Positions 7,833 to 16,509 of a stretch of DNA of 64,000 nucleotides are shown here, one piece after another. The number at the start of each line of letters is the position of its first letter. Position 1 is the stretch's first letter. A program made the position numbers and the translations under genes. The notes under the pieces were generated by a model. That model ran no database searches and was not told the origin of the DNA. It was given only the letters and a program-made list of their open reading frames with translations. The stretch is from Planctomycetota bacterium (lineage in GTDB: Bacteria; Planctomycetota; UBA1135; GCA-002686595): assembly GCA_016795325.1 (NCBI GenBank), contig JAEUHY010000053.1, forward strand, positions 1 to 64,000, read 5' to 3'.

Positions 7833-8801
7833 ATGATCGACGCCGATCCGCAGACCCAGGGCGCAGCGCTGCCTGCAAGCGCGCGTGCGACCGACTGGGG
7901 AATCCGCCTCGCCGCAGTGCGACGAGAGGTCCCGGTCGTGGAGTTCGCGCGTTGGGACGCGCTGGTGAAGGACGGCGCGCGCTCGCCCGAGTCGCTGCGC
8001 GACGCGCTTTCGACGCGGCTGATGGAGTTCTTCCGCGTCACGCAGAGCCGCGCCGCGTTCGGCCTGCTCTACGAGCTGAATTCGAACCACCTGCTGCTGC
8101 AGGTCGCCAATTGCCTGCGCCGCTACGGGAGCAAGGCCGACCCGCGCGACGTCCTGCAGGAAGTGTTCTTCAACGTCTACCGCTATCCGCACCGCTTCAA
8201 CTGCGAGCGCGAGGACGCCTTCCGCGTGTGGACCGCGATGATCGTGCGCAACACGGTGCTCAAGCACCTGCGCTCGCTCAGCCGCGCCGGACGGCACGAG
8301 GTCGGGTTCGAAGACCTCTCGGACCAGCCGACGCGTCCGGAGGCCACGCCCGAGCACGGCGCCATCGACCGCGAATCGGCGCGCGAGTGCGGGCGCGTGT
8401 ACCTGACGTACCTGCACCTGTACCTCGAGTTCTACTCGCAGCTCAGCCCGCGCGAGCGCACCGCGATCCACATGGTCGAGGTGGAGGAGTGCAGCTACCG
8501 CGAAGCCGCGTCGCGCCTGGGGATCAAGCTCGAGAACCTCAAGATGGTCATCTTCCGCGCGCGTCGGAAGATCCACCGCTCGATGCGCCGCGTGTTCGAG
8601 GGCCTCCCGCCCGATTGCCGCCCCGCGCGCGATCCGCGGCTGGGCGCGCGCGGCGCTTCCGCGGCGCAGCGTCCGATCGCGGGCGGCGCTCCGTCGGATG
8701 GCCTGGCGGATGGCCTGGCGGATGACAGCGCTGTCGACTCGGATCAAGAAGACGAGCTCGACGCCGATGGCGAGAGCAACCTCGGCGAGGGCGCGCACTA
8801 G
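7833..8801 (+). CDS. ECF-type RNA polymerase sigma factor with C-terminal extension
   Basis: A 322-residue protein starting at ATG 7833. Region 2 spans about residues 85-150, with the core-binding/-10 helices in SKADPRDVLQEVFFNVYRYP and DAFRVWTAMIVRNTVLKHL. Region 4 (about 205-260) includes LSPRERTAIHMVEVEE and the helix-turn-helix YREAASRLGIKLENLKMVIF, ending in RARRKIHRSM. The N-terminal 80 residues and an acidic, repetitive C-terminal tail of about 60 residues (LADGLADDS, EDELDADGES) are unusual additions. The next gene encodes a zinc-finger protein with the anti-sigma pattern, and a secreted protein follows, so the three probably form one regulated unit. Confidence 0.85.
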   Translation: MIDADPQTQGAALPASARATDWGIRLAAVRREVPVVEFARWDALVKDGARSPESLRDALSTRLMEFFRVTQSRAAFGLLYELNSNHLLLQVANCLRRYGSKADPRDVLQEVFFNVYRYPHRFNCEREDAFRVWTAMIVRNTVLKHLRSLSRAGRHEVGFEDLSDQPTRPEATPEHGAIDRESARECGRVYLTYLHLYLEFYSQLSPRERTAIHMVEVEECSYREAASRLGIKLENLKMVIFRARRKIHRSMRRVFEGLPPDCRPARDPRLGARGASAAQRPIAGGAPSDGLADGLADDSAVDSDQEDELDADGESNLGEGAH

Positions 8802-8894
8802 CGGCTGTGCGCCGCTCAGCGAGTCCTCCGAGCCCTACCTACACACACCCAAGCAAGCGACGACCGGATTCAGCAGTCGAGACCAGGAGCACCC

Positions 8895-9962
8895 ATGGCC
8901 ACCCAGTGGAACAGCGGCAGCGCGGACCTGTGCGAGCACTTCCAGCTCGACCTGTCCGCCTTGCTCGACGGCGAACTCGACGAGTCCGCGTCGGCGCGCG
9001 CGCTCGTGCACCTGGAGAACTGCCCGTCCTGCCACGGGTTCTTCGACGACAGCCGCCGCTGCCTGCGCCTGCACCTCGACGTCGCCGACCCTGAGCGGCT
9101 GCTCGCGCACGTCACCGGACTCACCGGCCAGGAATTGGCGGGCGGCGCGACGGCGATCGAGCTCGTCCACAAGCTCGCCACGATCTTCTACCAGCTCGGC
9201 AAGGCCTACGTGCTCGCCGGCGTGGACCCGGACTGGTTGCGGACCCGGGTGTTCGAGAAGGCGGTCGACGTCGAGCCGACCCAGACGCGCGGTCGCGGTT
9301 TCGTCGACGGCGTGTTGCTCGGTCAGGCGGAGGAAGGCGCCGAGAACAGCCGCGAGTCCAGCCGGTTGGGCCGCGTCGACTGGCGCCACGCGCGCTCGAT
9401 GCTCAACGGCCGGCTGAAGGAGATCGCGACGCCGGTCGAGAAGGGCCGCCGCCTGCTCGAGGAGGCCCTGGCCGCCGATCCGACGCACGAAGAAGCGCGC
9501 CTGTACCTCGCCTTCCTGCACGCCCACGAAGGCAAGCGCCTGCTCGCGGCGCGCGAGTACGGCCAGATCTTCGACAGCGCGATGTCGCCGGCCAACCGCG
9601 GGCACGCCGCGGTGCAGCTCGGCAAGCTGTACGAGGCCGAAGGCGATCACCGCCGCGCCCTGAGCTACTTCCGCTGGGTCAGCGTCAGCGGTCTGGAGCG
9701 CGAGGACCCGCGCTTCTACTTCGCATTGTTCAACATCGGTTTGCAGTACGCATTGCTCGGAGACCAGGCGCGTTCCCTGCGGTACTTCCGCCTGCTCCTC
9801 GACCGGCACCCCGACCAGCTCGAGGACGTCGTCCGCGCTTTCGCGACGTCGCCGCGCCTCCAGGCCGCGGTCGAGCGCCAGCGAGGTTTCGCCACGGCGC
9901 TCGTCGCCACTTGTCCCGAACTCTTCGGCGGCGCCTCGGCCAGCTCGGCCGAGCCCACCTGA
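8895..9962 (+). CDS. Zinc-finger (zf-HC2-like) TPR protein, possible cognate anti-sigma factor
   Basis: A 355-residue protein. The N terminus has C13 and then H39-x3-C43-x2-C46 (HLENCPSCHGF), the zinc-binding anti-sigma signature. From about residue 165 there are TPR-like helix pairs (RRLLEEALAADPTHEEARLYL, GHAAVQLGKLYEAEGDHRRAL, RFYFALFNIGLQYALLGDQ). No transmembrane helix is present, so it would be a soluble regulator rather than a membrane anti-sigma factor. It starts 93 bases after the sigma gene and ends just before the next gene. An anti-sigma role follows from the zinc motif and position; direct evidence is lacking. Confidence 0.75.
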   Translation: MATQWNSGSADLCEHFQLDLSALLDGELDESASARALVHLENCPSCHGFFDDSRRCLRLHLDVADPERLLAHVTGLTGQELAGGATAIELVHKLATIFYQLGKAYVLAGVDPDWLRTRVFEKAVDVEPTQTRGRGFVDGVLLGQAEEGAENSRESSRLGRVDWRHARSMLNGRLKEIATPVEKGRRLLEEALAADPTHEEARLYLAFLHAHEGKRLLAAREYGQIFDSAMSPANRGHAAVQLGKLYEAEGDHRRALSYFRWVSVSGLEREDPRFYFALFNIGLQYALLGDQARSLRYFRLLLDRHPDQLEDVVRAFATSPRLQAAVERQRGFATALVATCPELFGGASASSAEPT

Positions 9963-9966
9963 ACCC

Positions 9967-10635
9967 ATGAAGCTCCCCTCCCTCGTCCGTCGGCGCGTCA
10001 GCCAGATGACCAACCTTCGCGGTCTGGCCTTGGCGGCGTTGCTTTCCCTCACCTGCGCGCTGATCGGCCGCGCCGGCGAGGAAGACATCTTGTTCGGTGG
10101 GTCGGGCGGTGACTCGATCGGCAGCCTGCCGATGGTCGCCCCCGGCGGACCCGCTCAGCCCGAGAGCGCCTCCAGCACCGGGCCGATCCAGACCGTGGGG
10201 CCGTTCCGCCCGTCCGTCACCCTCGCCGGGTCGGCCGCGGACGTGCTGGCGGTCGTGCTCTCCGTGAGCGCCGCCGGCCCCGACGCCTGCTACGCCGTCG
10301 TCAACCTCCCCGACGGCCGCATCCGCGTCGAGTTCTACGGTCGCCTCGACCTCGTGCTCGACCGCAACCGCCTGAGCACTCTGCCCGTCAACTGCCAGAT
10401 CCGCATCGGCTCCACCTTCCAGGGCGGCACCGCGCAGATCTTTGTCGCCGGCGAACCGCGTTCGATCCAGGCGCTCCCGCTCGGCCTCATTCCGCTTCCG
10501 CTGCAGCAGTTGTCCAACTCCGGCGTGCTGTTGCTGGGCATGCAGTGGCGTGCTCGCAGCCCCGAGGGCTCGCTCCAACGCGTGCTCAACGTGACGCAGT
10601 CGGGTGCGGTGATTCGGCTGGAGCAACGCGACTGA
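9967..10635 (+). CDS. Secreted protein of unknown function
   Basis: A 222-residue protein starting four bases after the preceding stop, so it is very likely co-transcribed with it. The N terminus has basic residues and a hydrophobic core (LALAALLSLTCALIGRAGE) typical of a signal peptide; an internal ATG at 10006 is an alternative start. The mature part begins with a Gly/Ser/Pro-rich linker and then appears to be beta-rich (AGSAADVLAVVLSVSAAG, DACYAVVNLPDGRIRVEFYG, GGTAQIFVAGE). Two cysteines occur in it. No known domain was recognised. The operon suggests it is an output or partner of the sigma/zinc-finger pair. Confidence 0.7.
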   Translation: MKLPSLVRRRVSQMTNLRGLALAALLSLTCALIGRAGEEDILFGGSGGDSIGSLPMVAPGGPAQPESASSTGPIQTVGPFRPSVTLAGSAADVLAVVLSVSAAGPDACYAVVNLPDGRIRVEFYGRLDLVLDRNRLSTLPVNCQIRIGSTFQGGTAQIFVAGEPRSIQALPLGLIPLPLQQLSNSGVLLLGMQWRARSPEGSLQRVLNVTQSGAVIRLEQRD

Positions 10636-10705
10636 ACGTCACGGCGCAACGCGACTGATCACTTCGAGCGGCGCTGTCGAGCGCTGGCGAAGGCTCACCC
10701 AAACA

Positions 10706-10753
10706 CCAGACGCCCCCGCGCGGAAGTTCCGCTGCGGGGGCGTCTGGCGTTTT
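10706..10753 (+). terminator. Intrinsic terminator after the sigma operon
   Basis: A 14-bp perfect GC-rich stem (10706-10719 with 10734-10747, CCAGACGCCCCCGC) is capped by a further self-complementary GCGGAA/TTCCGC segment and followed by GCGTTTT. It ends the three-gene unit. Confidence 0.9.
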
Positions 10754-10892
10754 CAGCGCTCGGCTCGGGCGGCCCAGCGCTCGATCTGCGGCGCGCCGCG
10801 GGCCGGCGCCCAAGAATTGGGAAAGCCGGCGCCTGCCGCCTGGGCGGACCGCAGGCTCAACAGCGGCGCGGCTCGTCCGATAACCGCCGCGC

Positions 10893-12368
10893 ATGGACCC
10901 CATGTCGATCCAGGGCGCGGCCTCCACGGGTTGGACGCGCCCCGTCGGACCCTCGCCGGCCGACGTCCCGCAAGCCTTGCGGGAGGGGAGGATCTTCTCC
11001 GGAGACGTGCTGCAGACCTTCGACGGCGGCTCGGTCCTGATCGGGGTCGGGAGGCTGCGTGTGCCGGCGTTTTCGCACGCCGAACTCCAGCCGGGCCGTC
11101 GCTACACGTTCGAGGTCGTCGCCGGCGGGGCCACTTTGGAGCTGAAGCTCGTGGGAGCGGCGCCTGATGCGCCCCAAGGCCTCGTGCAGGCGCTGAGGCA
11201 GGCCCTGGGCGTCGACGCTCCCTTGGGCGCCCTGCTCGAACAGCTCACGCGCGCCTTGGCGGCGGAGGTGGAGCGCGCGCGGGCCGGCGGCGCGGAGCCC
11301 CCGAGCCCGGAACTCGAGCGCTGGCTCGCCGACTTCGAGGCGCACGCCTTCAAGCCCGGAGACGAACCCGCAGTGCTGCGCCAACGCCTGCGCGACGCCG
11401 GGCTCACGTTCGAAGCGCGCCTGGCGGAGCTCGTGCTCGACGCCGCGCCCTCGGGTGAGCGCCGGCGGCTCGGCGCCGAACTGCTGGCGGCGCTGAGCGA
11501 GCAACTGCGCGCCGCCGGCTCGGCGGACGACGCCGCTGGTTTGCTCCAGCGCCTCGGATTGGCCTTGGAGGCTGCGCTGCAACTCGCGGGCACGAGCCCT
11601 CCAACCGAAGCTGCGCGTGCGCCGAACGAGGCGCCGCCGAGTGCGTTCGGCCGCGCGCTCGAGGCCGCGCTGGCTGCCCTTTCCACGCCCGACGCCCGCC
11701 AGGTTTCCGCAGCGCTCGCACGGCTCGACCACGAACACTGGCCGCGCTGGATGAAGCTGCTGCTGGTGCGCGCGCTCGCTCCAGGGGCGGCGCACGAGGG
11801 TTCGGCCGCGAGCCGCGGACTCGACGCAGCCCTGGCGGCGCTCGACGGCGATCTCAAGGCGCAACTGCTGCGAGCGGAGGAGCGACTCGGGCCGAGCCAA
11901 TTGCGCGCGGCGCTCGAACGCGCGCTCGGCGGCCTCGAAGCCGAGCAGCTGCTCAACGTCGCACGAGCCAGCGTGGACGAGCCTCCGCAGTGGAGCCTGC
12001 CGATCCACGAGGGCGGCCGCTGGACGACGCTGCACCTCAGCGTGGCGCGCGACGGCGCCGCGGGAGCGCATCCGGGCGGCGGCGCGCCGCGGCGCGTGGC
12101 GCTCGAGGTCGAGTTCTCGGCGAGCGGGCCTGTGCACGTCGACCTGCTGCTCGGCGAGGGCGGCGCCGTCGCGCGCGTGCTCGTGCAGGACGAACGCATC
12201 GCGCAGTTCTTCACGGCTCGACTGGGAGCGCTCGAGCAAGCGCTCGCCTTGGGCGGCAAACCCGCGCACGCCTCGGTCGCGCGTGCCGCGGACACGGCCC
12301 TGCACACCGACGCGCCGGCCCGCTCGTCCTTCTTCGAGTCGCGCACGCTGCTCGACCTCGAGGGCTGA
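10893..12368 (+). CDS. FliK-like flagellar hook-length control protein
   Basis: A 491-residue, Ala/Leu-rich, low-Cys protein. The C-terminal third has the FliK-C/YlqG pattern: a strand pair (WTTLHLSVARD, RRVALEVEFSASGPVHVDLLLGEGG), then VLVQDERIAQFF and a helix ending in ARLGALEQALALGG. The N-terminal part is helical and variable, as in FliK proteins. The call rests strongly on context: the next gene, three bases later, encodes a lone FlhB cytoplasmic-domain homologue, the same order as ylqG-ylqH in Bacillus. FliK acts as a secreted molecular ruler that switches export specificity through FlhB. No other flagellar gene is in the window. ATG 10893 is used; ATG 10902 is also possible. Confidence 0.7.
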   Translation: MDPMSIQGAASTGWTRPVGPSPADVPQALREGRIFSGDVLQTFDGGSVLIGVGRLRVPAFSHAELQPGRRYTFEVVAGGATLELKLVGAAPDAPQGLVQALRQALGVDAPLGALLEQLTRALAAEVERARAGGAEPPSPELERWLADFEAHAFKPGDEPAVLRQRLRDAGLTFEARLAELVLDAAPSGERRRLGAELLAALSEQLRAAGSADDAAGLLQRLGLALEAALQLAGTSPPTEAARAPNEAPPSAFGRALEAALAALSTPDARQVSAALARLDHEHWPRWMKLLLVRALAPGAAHEGSAASRGLDAALAALDGDLKAQLLRAEERLGPSQLRAALERALGGLEAEQLLNVARASVDEPPQWSLPIHEGGRWTTLHLSVARDGAAGAHPGGGAPRRVALEVEFSASGPVHVDLLLGEGGAVARVLVQDERIAQFFTARLGALEQALALGGKPAHASVARAADTALHTDAPARSSFFESRTLLDLEG

Positions 12369-12371
12369 AGC

Positions 12372-12686
12372 ATGGATCCGCGCGACGCCGAGCCGTTCGA
12401 GGAGGTGCGCCGCGCCGTCGCGTTGCGCCATACCTCAGGCGAGGTTCCGCGCGTGGTTGCGAGCGGCCAGGCCTGGATGGCCGAGCAGTTGCTCGACCTC
12501 GCGCGCCGCCACGGGATCGCCGTGCGCCAGGACCGCGACCTGGTGACGCTGCTCTCCCGTTGTGACGGCGGCGAGGAGATCCCGCCCGAGTTGTACGCGG
12601 CGGTCGCGCAAGTGCTGGTGTGGCTGTACCGCACGAACCGCGAACTTGCGGCCGCGGCCGATTCGTCGGGTTCGACCGCGGCGTGA
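12372..12686 (+). CDS. FhlB: stand-alone FlhB cytoplasmic-domain protein
   Basis: A 104-residue protein matching the C-terminal domain of FlhB/YscU export-switch proteins: RRAVALRH at the position following the NPTH cleavage site, then VPRVVASGQAWMAEQLLDLA, GIAVRQDRDLVTLL and the signature EEIPPELYAAVAQVLVWLY. It has no membrane segments, and no NPTH motif is visible, so it cannot be the full export gate. It forms a tight pair with the FliK-like gene (three-base gap). Such orphan proteins can partly substitute for the FlhB cytoplasmic domain in some bacteria. Confidence 0.85.
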   Translation: MDPRDAEPFEEVRRAVALRHTSGEVPRVVASGQAWMAEQLLDLARRHGIAVRQDRDLVTLLSRCDGGEEIPPELYAAVAQVLVWLYRTNRELAAAADSSGSTAA

Positions 12687-12746
12687 AGTGCTGCGTCGCG
12701 CGCGGCTTCTCGGCGCGCGCGCCGAGTCGGGTACGCTCGCGAGCGC

Positions 12747-13733
12747 ATGAACAGCGCAGCACCGACGGCTCTCGAGCGCCCGCTCCTCGGGCTCACCCTG
12801 GGCGATCCGGCCGGCATCGGTCCCGAGATCGTGCTCGCGGCGGCGCGGGACGAGAGTGTGCGCGCCGTGGCGCGCCTGCGCGTGTTCGGTCCCGCGCGGC
12901 TGCGGCCGGAGTGGATTGAACCCGAACGCGCGGAGCGCGCGCTCGATGTCGCCTGGGTCGACACGGGCGAGCTCGGGGCCTTCGAACACGGTCGCGTTCA
13001 GCCGGCGTGCGGGCGCGCCGCGCTCGACGCGTTGCGCAGCGGCGTCGAGTGGGCCCGCGCGCGGCGCATCGATGCTCTTGTGACCGCGCCGGTTTCGAAG
13101 GAGGCGCTGCACGCCGCGGGCGAGCGCGTCGAAGGCCAGACCGAGTTGCTCGCACGCTGGGACGGCGCGACGCGCTACGAAATGGTCGCGATCGCCGGCC
13201 GCATGCGCGTGATGTTGCTCACGCGCCACATGCCGCTGCGTCAGGCGCTCGAGTCGGTGACCAGCGAACGCGTCGAGCACCACCTCGTGCTGCTCGACGA
13301 GACCTTGCGCGACTGGGGCTTCGCGCGGCCGCGCCTCGCGCTCGCAGGTCTGAACCCGCACGCCGGTGAAGGCGGCCTGCTCGGGCGCGAAGAGATCGAG
13401 CTGCTCGAACCGGCGCTGGCGCGCGTGCGTTCGCGCGGCATCACGGTCGCCGGCCCCGTTTCGCCCGACAGCGTGTTCTTGGGCGCGGCGCGCGGCGATT
13501 TCGACGCCGTGCTCGCGCTGTACCACGACCAAGCCTTCATCCCGATCAAGCTCGCCGGCGCGCGGCACGGACTCACGGTGATCGCGGGCCTGTCGTTCCT
13601 GCGCGTCTCGCCAGCGCACGGCACGGCCTTCGACATCGCGGGCAAGGGGCTCGCGTCGCCGCACAATCTTGTCGTCGCCTTGTTGCAGACGGCCGCGTGG
13701 CGCTCCGGTCGGCCGATGGCCGTCGTGGAGTGA
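12747..13733 (+). CDS. pdxA: 4-hydroxythreonine-4-phosphate dehydrogenase
   Basis: A 328-residue protein, full length for PdxA. It oxidises 4-phosphohydroxy-L-threonine in the DXP-dependent pyridoxal phosphate pathway; the product condenses with DXP by PdxJ. Family motifs in order are LTLGDPAGIGPEIVL at the start, VTAPVSKEAL, the metal-ligand region with GQTELLAR and LTRHMPLR, GLNPHAGEGG, YHDQAFIPIKL and RVSPAHGTAFDIAGKG near the C terminus. The ATG at 12747 lies 60 bases after fhlB, so shared transcription is possible. DUF1537-linked PdxA2 paralogues exist, but no kinase neighbour is present, which supports true PdxA. Confidence 0.93.
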   Translation: MNSAAPTALERPLLGLTLGDPAGIGPEIVLAAARDESVRAVARLRVFGPARLRPEWIEPERAERALDVAWVDTGELGAFEHGRVQPACGRAALDALRSGVEWARARRIDALVTAPVSKEALHAAGERVEGQTELLARWDGATRYEMVAIAGRMRVMLLTRHMPLRQALESVTSERVEHHLVLLDETLRDWGFARPRLALAGLNPHAGEGGLLGREEIELLEPALARVRSRGITVAGPVSPDSVFLGAARGDFDAVLALYHDQAFIPIKLAGARHGLTVIAGLSFLRVSPAHGTAFDIAGKGLASPHNLVVALLQTAAWRSGRPMAVVE

Positions 13734-13785
13734 ACGGCGGCGTCGCGGCGAACCGTGCGGCCGCGCGCGAGAGAGAACGCGGCCC

Positions 13786-13828
13786 ACAAAAGGCAGAAGG
13801 CAGCAGCCTCGCGGCCGCTGCCTTCTGC
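13786..13828 (-). terminator. Intrinsic terminator for the DUF3332 gene
   Basis: The 12-bp perfect stem GCAGAAGGCAGC (13793-13804) pairs with 13817-13828. On the minus strand it is followed by CTTTTGTGG, giving a T-run. It sits 57 bases beyond the end of the minus-strand gene. An outer complementary pair (GGCCCACAA / TTGTGGGCC) flanks it. Confidence 0.75.
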
Positions 13829-13884
13829 ACTGTCGAGTTTGCGCTGCTCGCGAGCCTTGTGGGCCCGCGCGCCTCGCATCGATC

Positions 13885-14136
13885 TCAATCCATGGGGTTC
13901 TTGCCGCCCCAGAACTCGATCGAGTTGAACACCACGATGTCGGCGAGGTAGGCAAAGCCGTACACGGGGACGATGTTCAGCACGATGAACACGGCCTCAT
14001 TGGCCCACTTGTTCTCGGTGACCTTCTGGTTCCAGGCGTTGAGCTGGTTGAAGGCCTTGTTGGGGCCGAGGCACGAGGCGCCGAAGAGGCCGGTCGCCAA
14101 CACCGCAGCCAGGAGGCCGCACTTCACGGTCTTCAT
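13885..14136 (-). CDS. DUF3332 family small lipoprotein-like membrane protein
   Basis: An 83-residue protein. ATG 14136 is preceded by AAGGA at a seven-base spacing, which decides this short start over a longer in-frame one. The N terminus is a signal-like segment (CGLLAAVLATGLFGASC) with a Cys at residue 22 suited to lipidation, though the lipobox is imperfect. The rest is the DUF3332 core: KAFNQLNAWNQKVTENKW, then the hydrophobic NEAVFIVLNIVPVYGFAYLA and the C-terminal VVFNSIEFWGGKNP. Function of the family is unknown. The gene has its own terminator and is divergent from the radical SAM gene. Confidence 0.88.
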   Translation of the reverse strand: MKTVKCGLLAAVLATGLFGASCLGPNKAFNQLNAWNQKVTENKWANEAVFIVLNIVPVYGFAYLADIVVFNSIEFWGGKNPMD

Positions 14137-14317
14137 GAGAGAGATTCCTTCTCGGTTTCGGAGAGACACCTGATCGAGCGCACCCAAAGGCGCGCGCGGG
14201 CGAGAAGGGTAGTGAGATACACTGCCCGATAGAAGGGGGCGGTGTACGGAGGGCCCGCGCGGCATCCGGGTATCCGTGCCGCCAACCCGAACTGTGACGT
14301 AAGATTCCGCGACCCCC

Positions 14318-15952
14318 ATGGCCAAGAAGAAAATCGTCCTCTACCAGCCCCAGCAGGTGGACACGTCCATCGGTCCGCCGTGCAGCGGGGACATGCTGCC
14401 GCTCGAGATGCTGACCATCGCCGCGTTCCCGCTCGAGGACGGGTACGAGGTGCAGATCATCGACGCGCACCTGTACGAGCCGGAGGAGGGCCATCGGCGG
14501 CTGCTCGAGGCCTGCGAAGGCGCGTTCCTCTACGCCACGACCGGGATCCTGGGCTTCATGGTCACGGACGGCTTCCGCGCCTCGACCAAGGTCAAGCAGC
14601 GCTTCCCCAAGCTCCCGATGGTGATCGGGGGCTGGTTCGCGTCGGTCAAGCCCGAGTTGCAACTTCGTACCGGCCTGTACGACGCGGTGGTGCTCGGCCA
14701 GGGCGAACTCACGTTCCGCGACCTGGTGAAGGCGATCGACGCCGGCACGCCGCTCGAGGACGTCGAAGGGCTCGCGCTCCTGCGCGACGGCCAGATGATC
14801 AAGACCGCCAAACGCGCGGTCGTCGGTTGGGACAAGGTCGCAAATCTGCCCTGGCATCTGATCGACATCGAGCCGTACCGCGAGCGCCAGCTGCGGCCCG
14901 ACAGCCACAAGCACATCCTGCGCATGCCGACGCCGCCCGCGATCGGCTCGCGCAAGCCGTACTTCGGCATCACCTACTTCTCGAGTTACGGCTGCCCCGA
15001 GCCGTGCACCTTCTGCTGCTCGCCGATCGTCACCGACCGGCGTTGGAAGGCGATGCCCGCCGAGCGCATGCTCGACGACCTCGCCGAACTGCAGCAGCGC
15101 TGGGGCTTCGACACGGTGCGCTTCCACGACGCGAACTTCGGCGTGATGCAGAAACGCTCGGCGGAGTTCGCCAAGGGCATGCTCGCGCGCGGCCTGAAGT
15201 TCCACTGGAACGCGTTCATCGAGACGCACTCGATCCTGACCTACAAGCCCGACGCGCTCGACGCGCTCGCGGCCGCGGGGATGTACGTCGCCGAGATCGG
15301 CGCCGAGGCCGGCACGAACGAGATGATGAAGAAGATCGGCAAGCCGATCAAAGACGACGACAACATCGCGGCCGCGGTCGAGATGGACAAACGCGGCGTG
15401 TGCTCGTCGGTGACCTACATCATCGGTTACCCCGGCGAGAGCGCCGAGTCGATGCTGGCCACGATCGACCAGTGCCGCCGCTTGCACGTGGCCGCGCCGC
15501 TCGCGCGCCCGACCGTGTGGCCGTACCGCCCGATCCCCGGCACCGCGATGTGGGACCAGGCGATCGAGCTCGGCTACCAACCGCCGCAGAAGATCGAGGA
15601 GTGGGGCTCGATCGGCGAGTACCACCTCGAGGAAACCTGGCCGGGCAAGATCCCGCCGGAAGTTGCGCAGCGCCGCAAGCTCTACCAGCACTACGTGACG
15701 CTCGCCTACGGCCTCGCGCGCGGCAAGATCGGCTTCTGGGAGAAGCGCGCCGAGCAGCGCCTGCGCGACAACAACTGGTCGCTGGGCGTGTTCGAAGCGC
15801 GCGTGTTCGACGTCTACAACCGCGTCGAGCGCAAGCTCGTCAAGCGCAAGGAGCTCTCGCGCTCGTTCATCGACCCCGGCCACAAGACGGGCACGGCGGG
15901 GAACAAGTATTCGAAGTCCTCGAAGGCGATGACGGACACGACGGCGGGCTGA
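14318..15952 (+). CDS. B12-binding-domain radical SAM protein (BchE/P-methylase-like class)
   Basis: A 544-residue cytoplasmic enzyme. Residues about 20-180 resemble a cobalamin-binding Rossmann domain (YEVQIIDAHLYEPEEGH, KLPMVIGGWFASV, DAVVLGQGELTFRDLV) though the exact DxHxxG signature is only partial. The radical SAM core follows with the cluster motif C226-x3-C230-x2-C233 (SYGCPEPCTFCC) and later IGAEAGTNEMM and YIIGYPGESAESM, typical of this class. The C-terminal 120 residues are helical. Enzymes of this type perform methylation, ring formation or similar radical steps; the substrate cannot be told from the sequence. The following GNAT gene starts 13 bases later and may be co-transcribed. 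Confidence 0.85.
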   Translation: MAKKKIVLYQPQQVDTSIGPPCSGDMLPLEMLTIAAFPLEDGYEVQIIDAHLYEPEEGHRRLLEACEGAFLYATTGILGFMVTDGFRASTKVKQRFPKLPMVIGGWFASVKPELQLRTGLYDAVVLGQGELTFRDLVKAIDAGTPLEDVEGLALLRDGQMIKTAKRAVVGWDKVANLPWHLIDIEPYRERQLRPDSHKHILRMPTPPAIGSRKPYFGITYFSSYGCPEPCTFCCSPIVTDRRWKAMPAERMLDDLAELQQRWGFDTVRFHDANFGVMQKRSAEFAKGMLARGLKFHWNAFIETHSILTYKPDALDALAAAGMYVAEIGAEAGTNEMMKKIGKPIKDDDNIAAAVEMDKRGVCSSVTYIIGYPGESAESMLATIDQCRRLHVAAPLARPTVWPYRPIPGTAMWDQAIELGYQPPQKIEEWGSIGEYHLEETWPGKIPPEVAQRRKLYQHYVTLAYGLARGKIGFWEKRAEQRLRDNNWSLGVFEARVFDVYNRVERKLVKRKELSRSFIDPGHKTGTAGNKYSKSSKAMTDTTAG

Positions 15953-15965
15953 GCCGTTCGAGTCG

Positions 15966-16466
15966 ATGGCGGGCGAGGCGCAGGCCGATGCGATCGCGGT
16001 GCGCGTGCTCGCGGCCCGCGACCTCGAGCTGTTCGAGCGCGTCGAACCCGACGTGTTCGACTACCAAGTGCGGCGCGAGTGGGCGCTCGATGCGCTGAGC
16101 GATCCGCGCCACGTCGTCGCCGTCGCACTTGAAGGCGAACGCGGGCGCGAGCGCATCGTGGGCATGTGCACCGCCTACGCGTACTCGCACCCCGACAAGC
16201 CGCGGCAGTTGTTCGTCAACGAACTCGGCGTCGCGGGCCCGTGGCGCGGCCGCGGCATCGCCGGGCGTATGGTTGAAGTGGTGCTCGCGCGGGGCCGCGA
16301 GCTCGGCTGCGTCGAAGCGTGGGTCGCCACCGAACTCGACAACACGCCTGCGCGGCGGACCTACTCGAAGCTCGCAGCGCGCGAAGAACCCGACCACGCG
16401 GTGGTGTACGTGTGGGAGCTCGCGCCGGGTGGATTGCGCTCGGTCGTCGGCGACGCGTCCGAGTAA
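15966..16466 (+). CDS. GNAT-family N-acetyltransferase
   Basis: A 166-residue protein with the GNAT fold order: strand/helix start, VVAVALEGERGRERIVGMCTAYAY, the central FVNELGVAGPWRGRGIAGRMV containing the acetyl-CoA loop (RGRGIAG), and VEAWVATELDNTPARRTYSKL near the end. The order resembles aminoglycoside 3-N-acetyltransferase-I-like and related small-molecule acetyltransferases, but substrate specificity cannot be assigned. ATG 15966 lies 13 bases after the radical SAM stop, suggesting an operon. The downstream gene is convergent. Confidence 0.85.
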   Translation: MAGEAQADAIAVRVLAARDLELFERVEPDVFDYQVRREWALDALSDPRHVVAVALEGERGRERIVGMCTAYAYSHPDKPRQLFVNELGVAGPWRGRGIAGRMVEVVLARGRELGCVEAWVATELDNTPARRTYSKLAAREEPDHAVVYVWELAPGGLRSVVGDASE

Positions 16467-16509
16467 GACGCGCTCCACGCTCCGACGGGAAAGTGCAGCG
16501 TTTCCTGCG

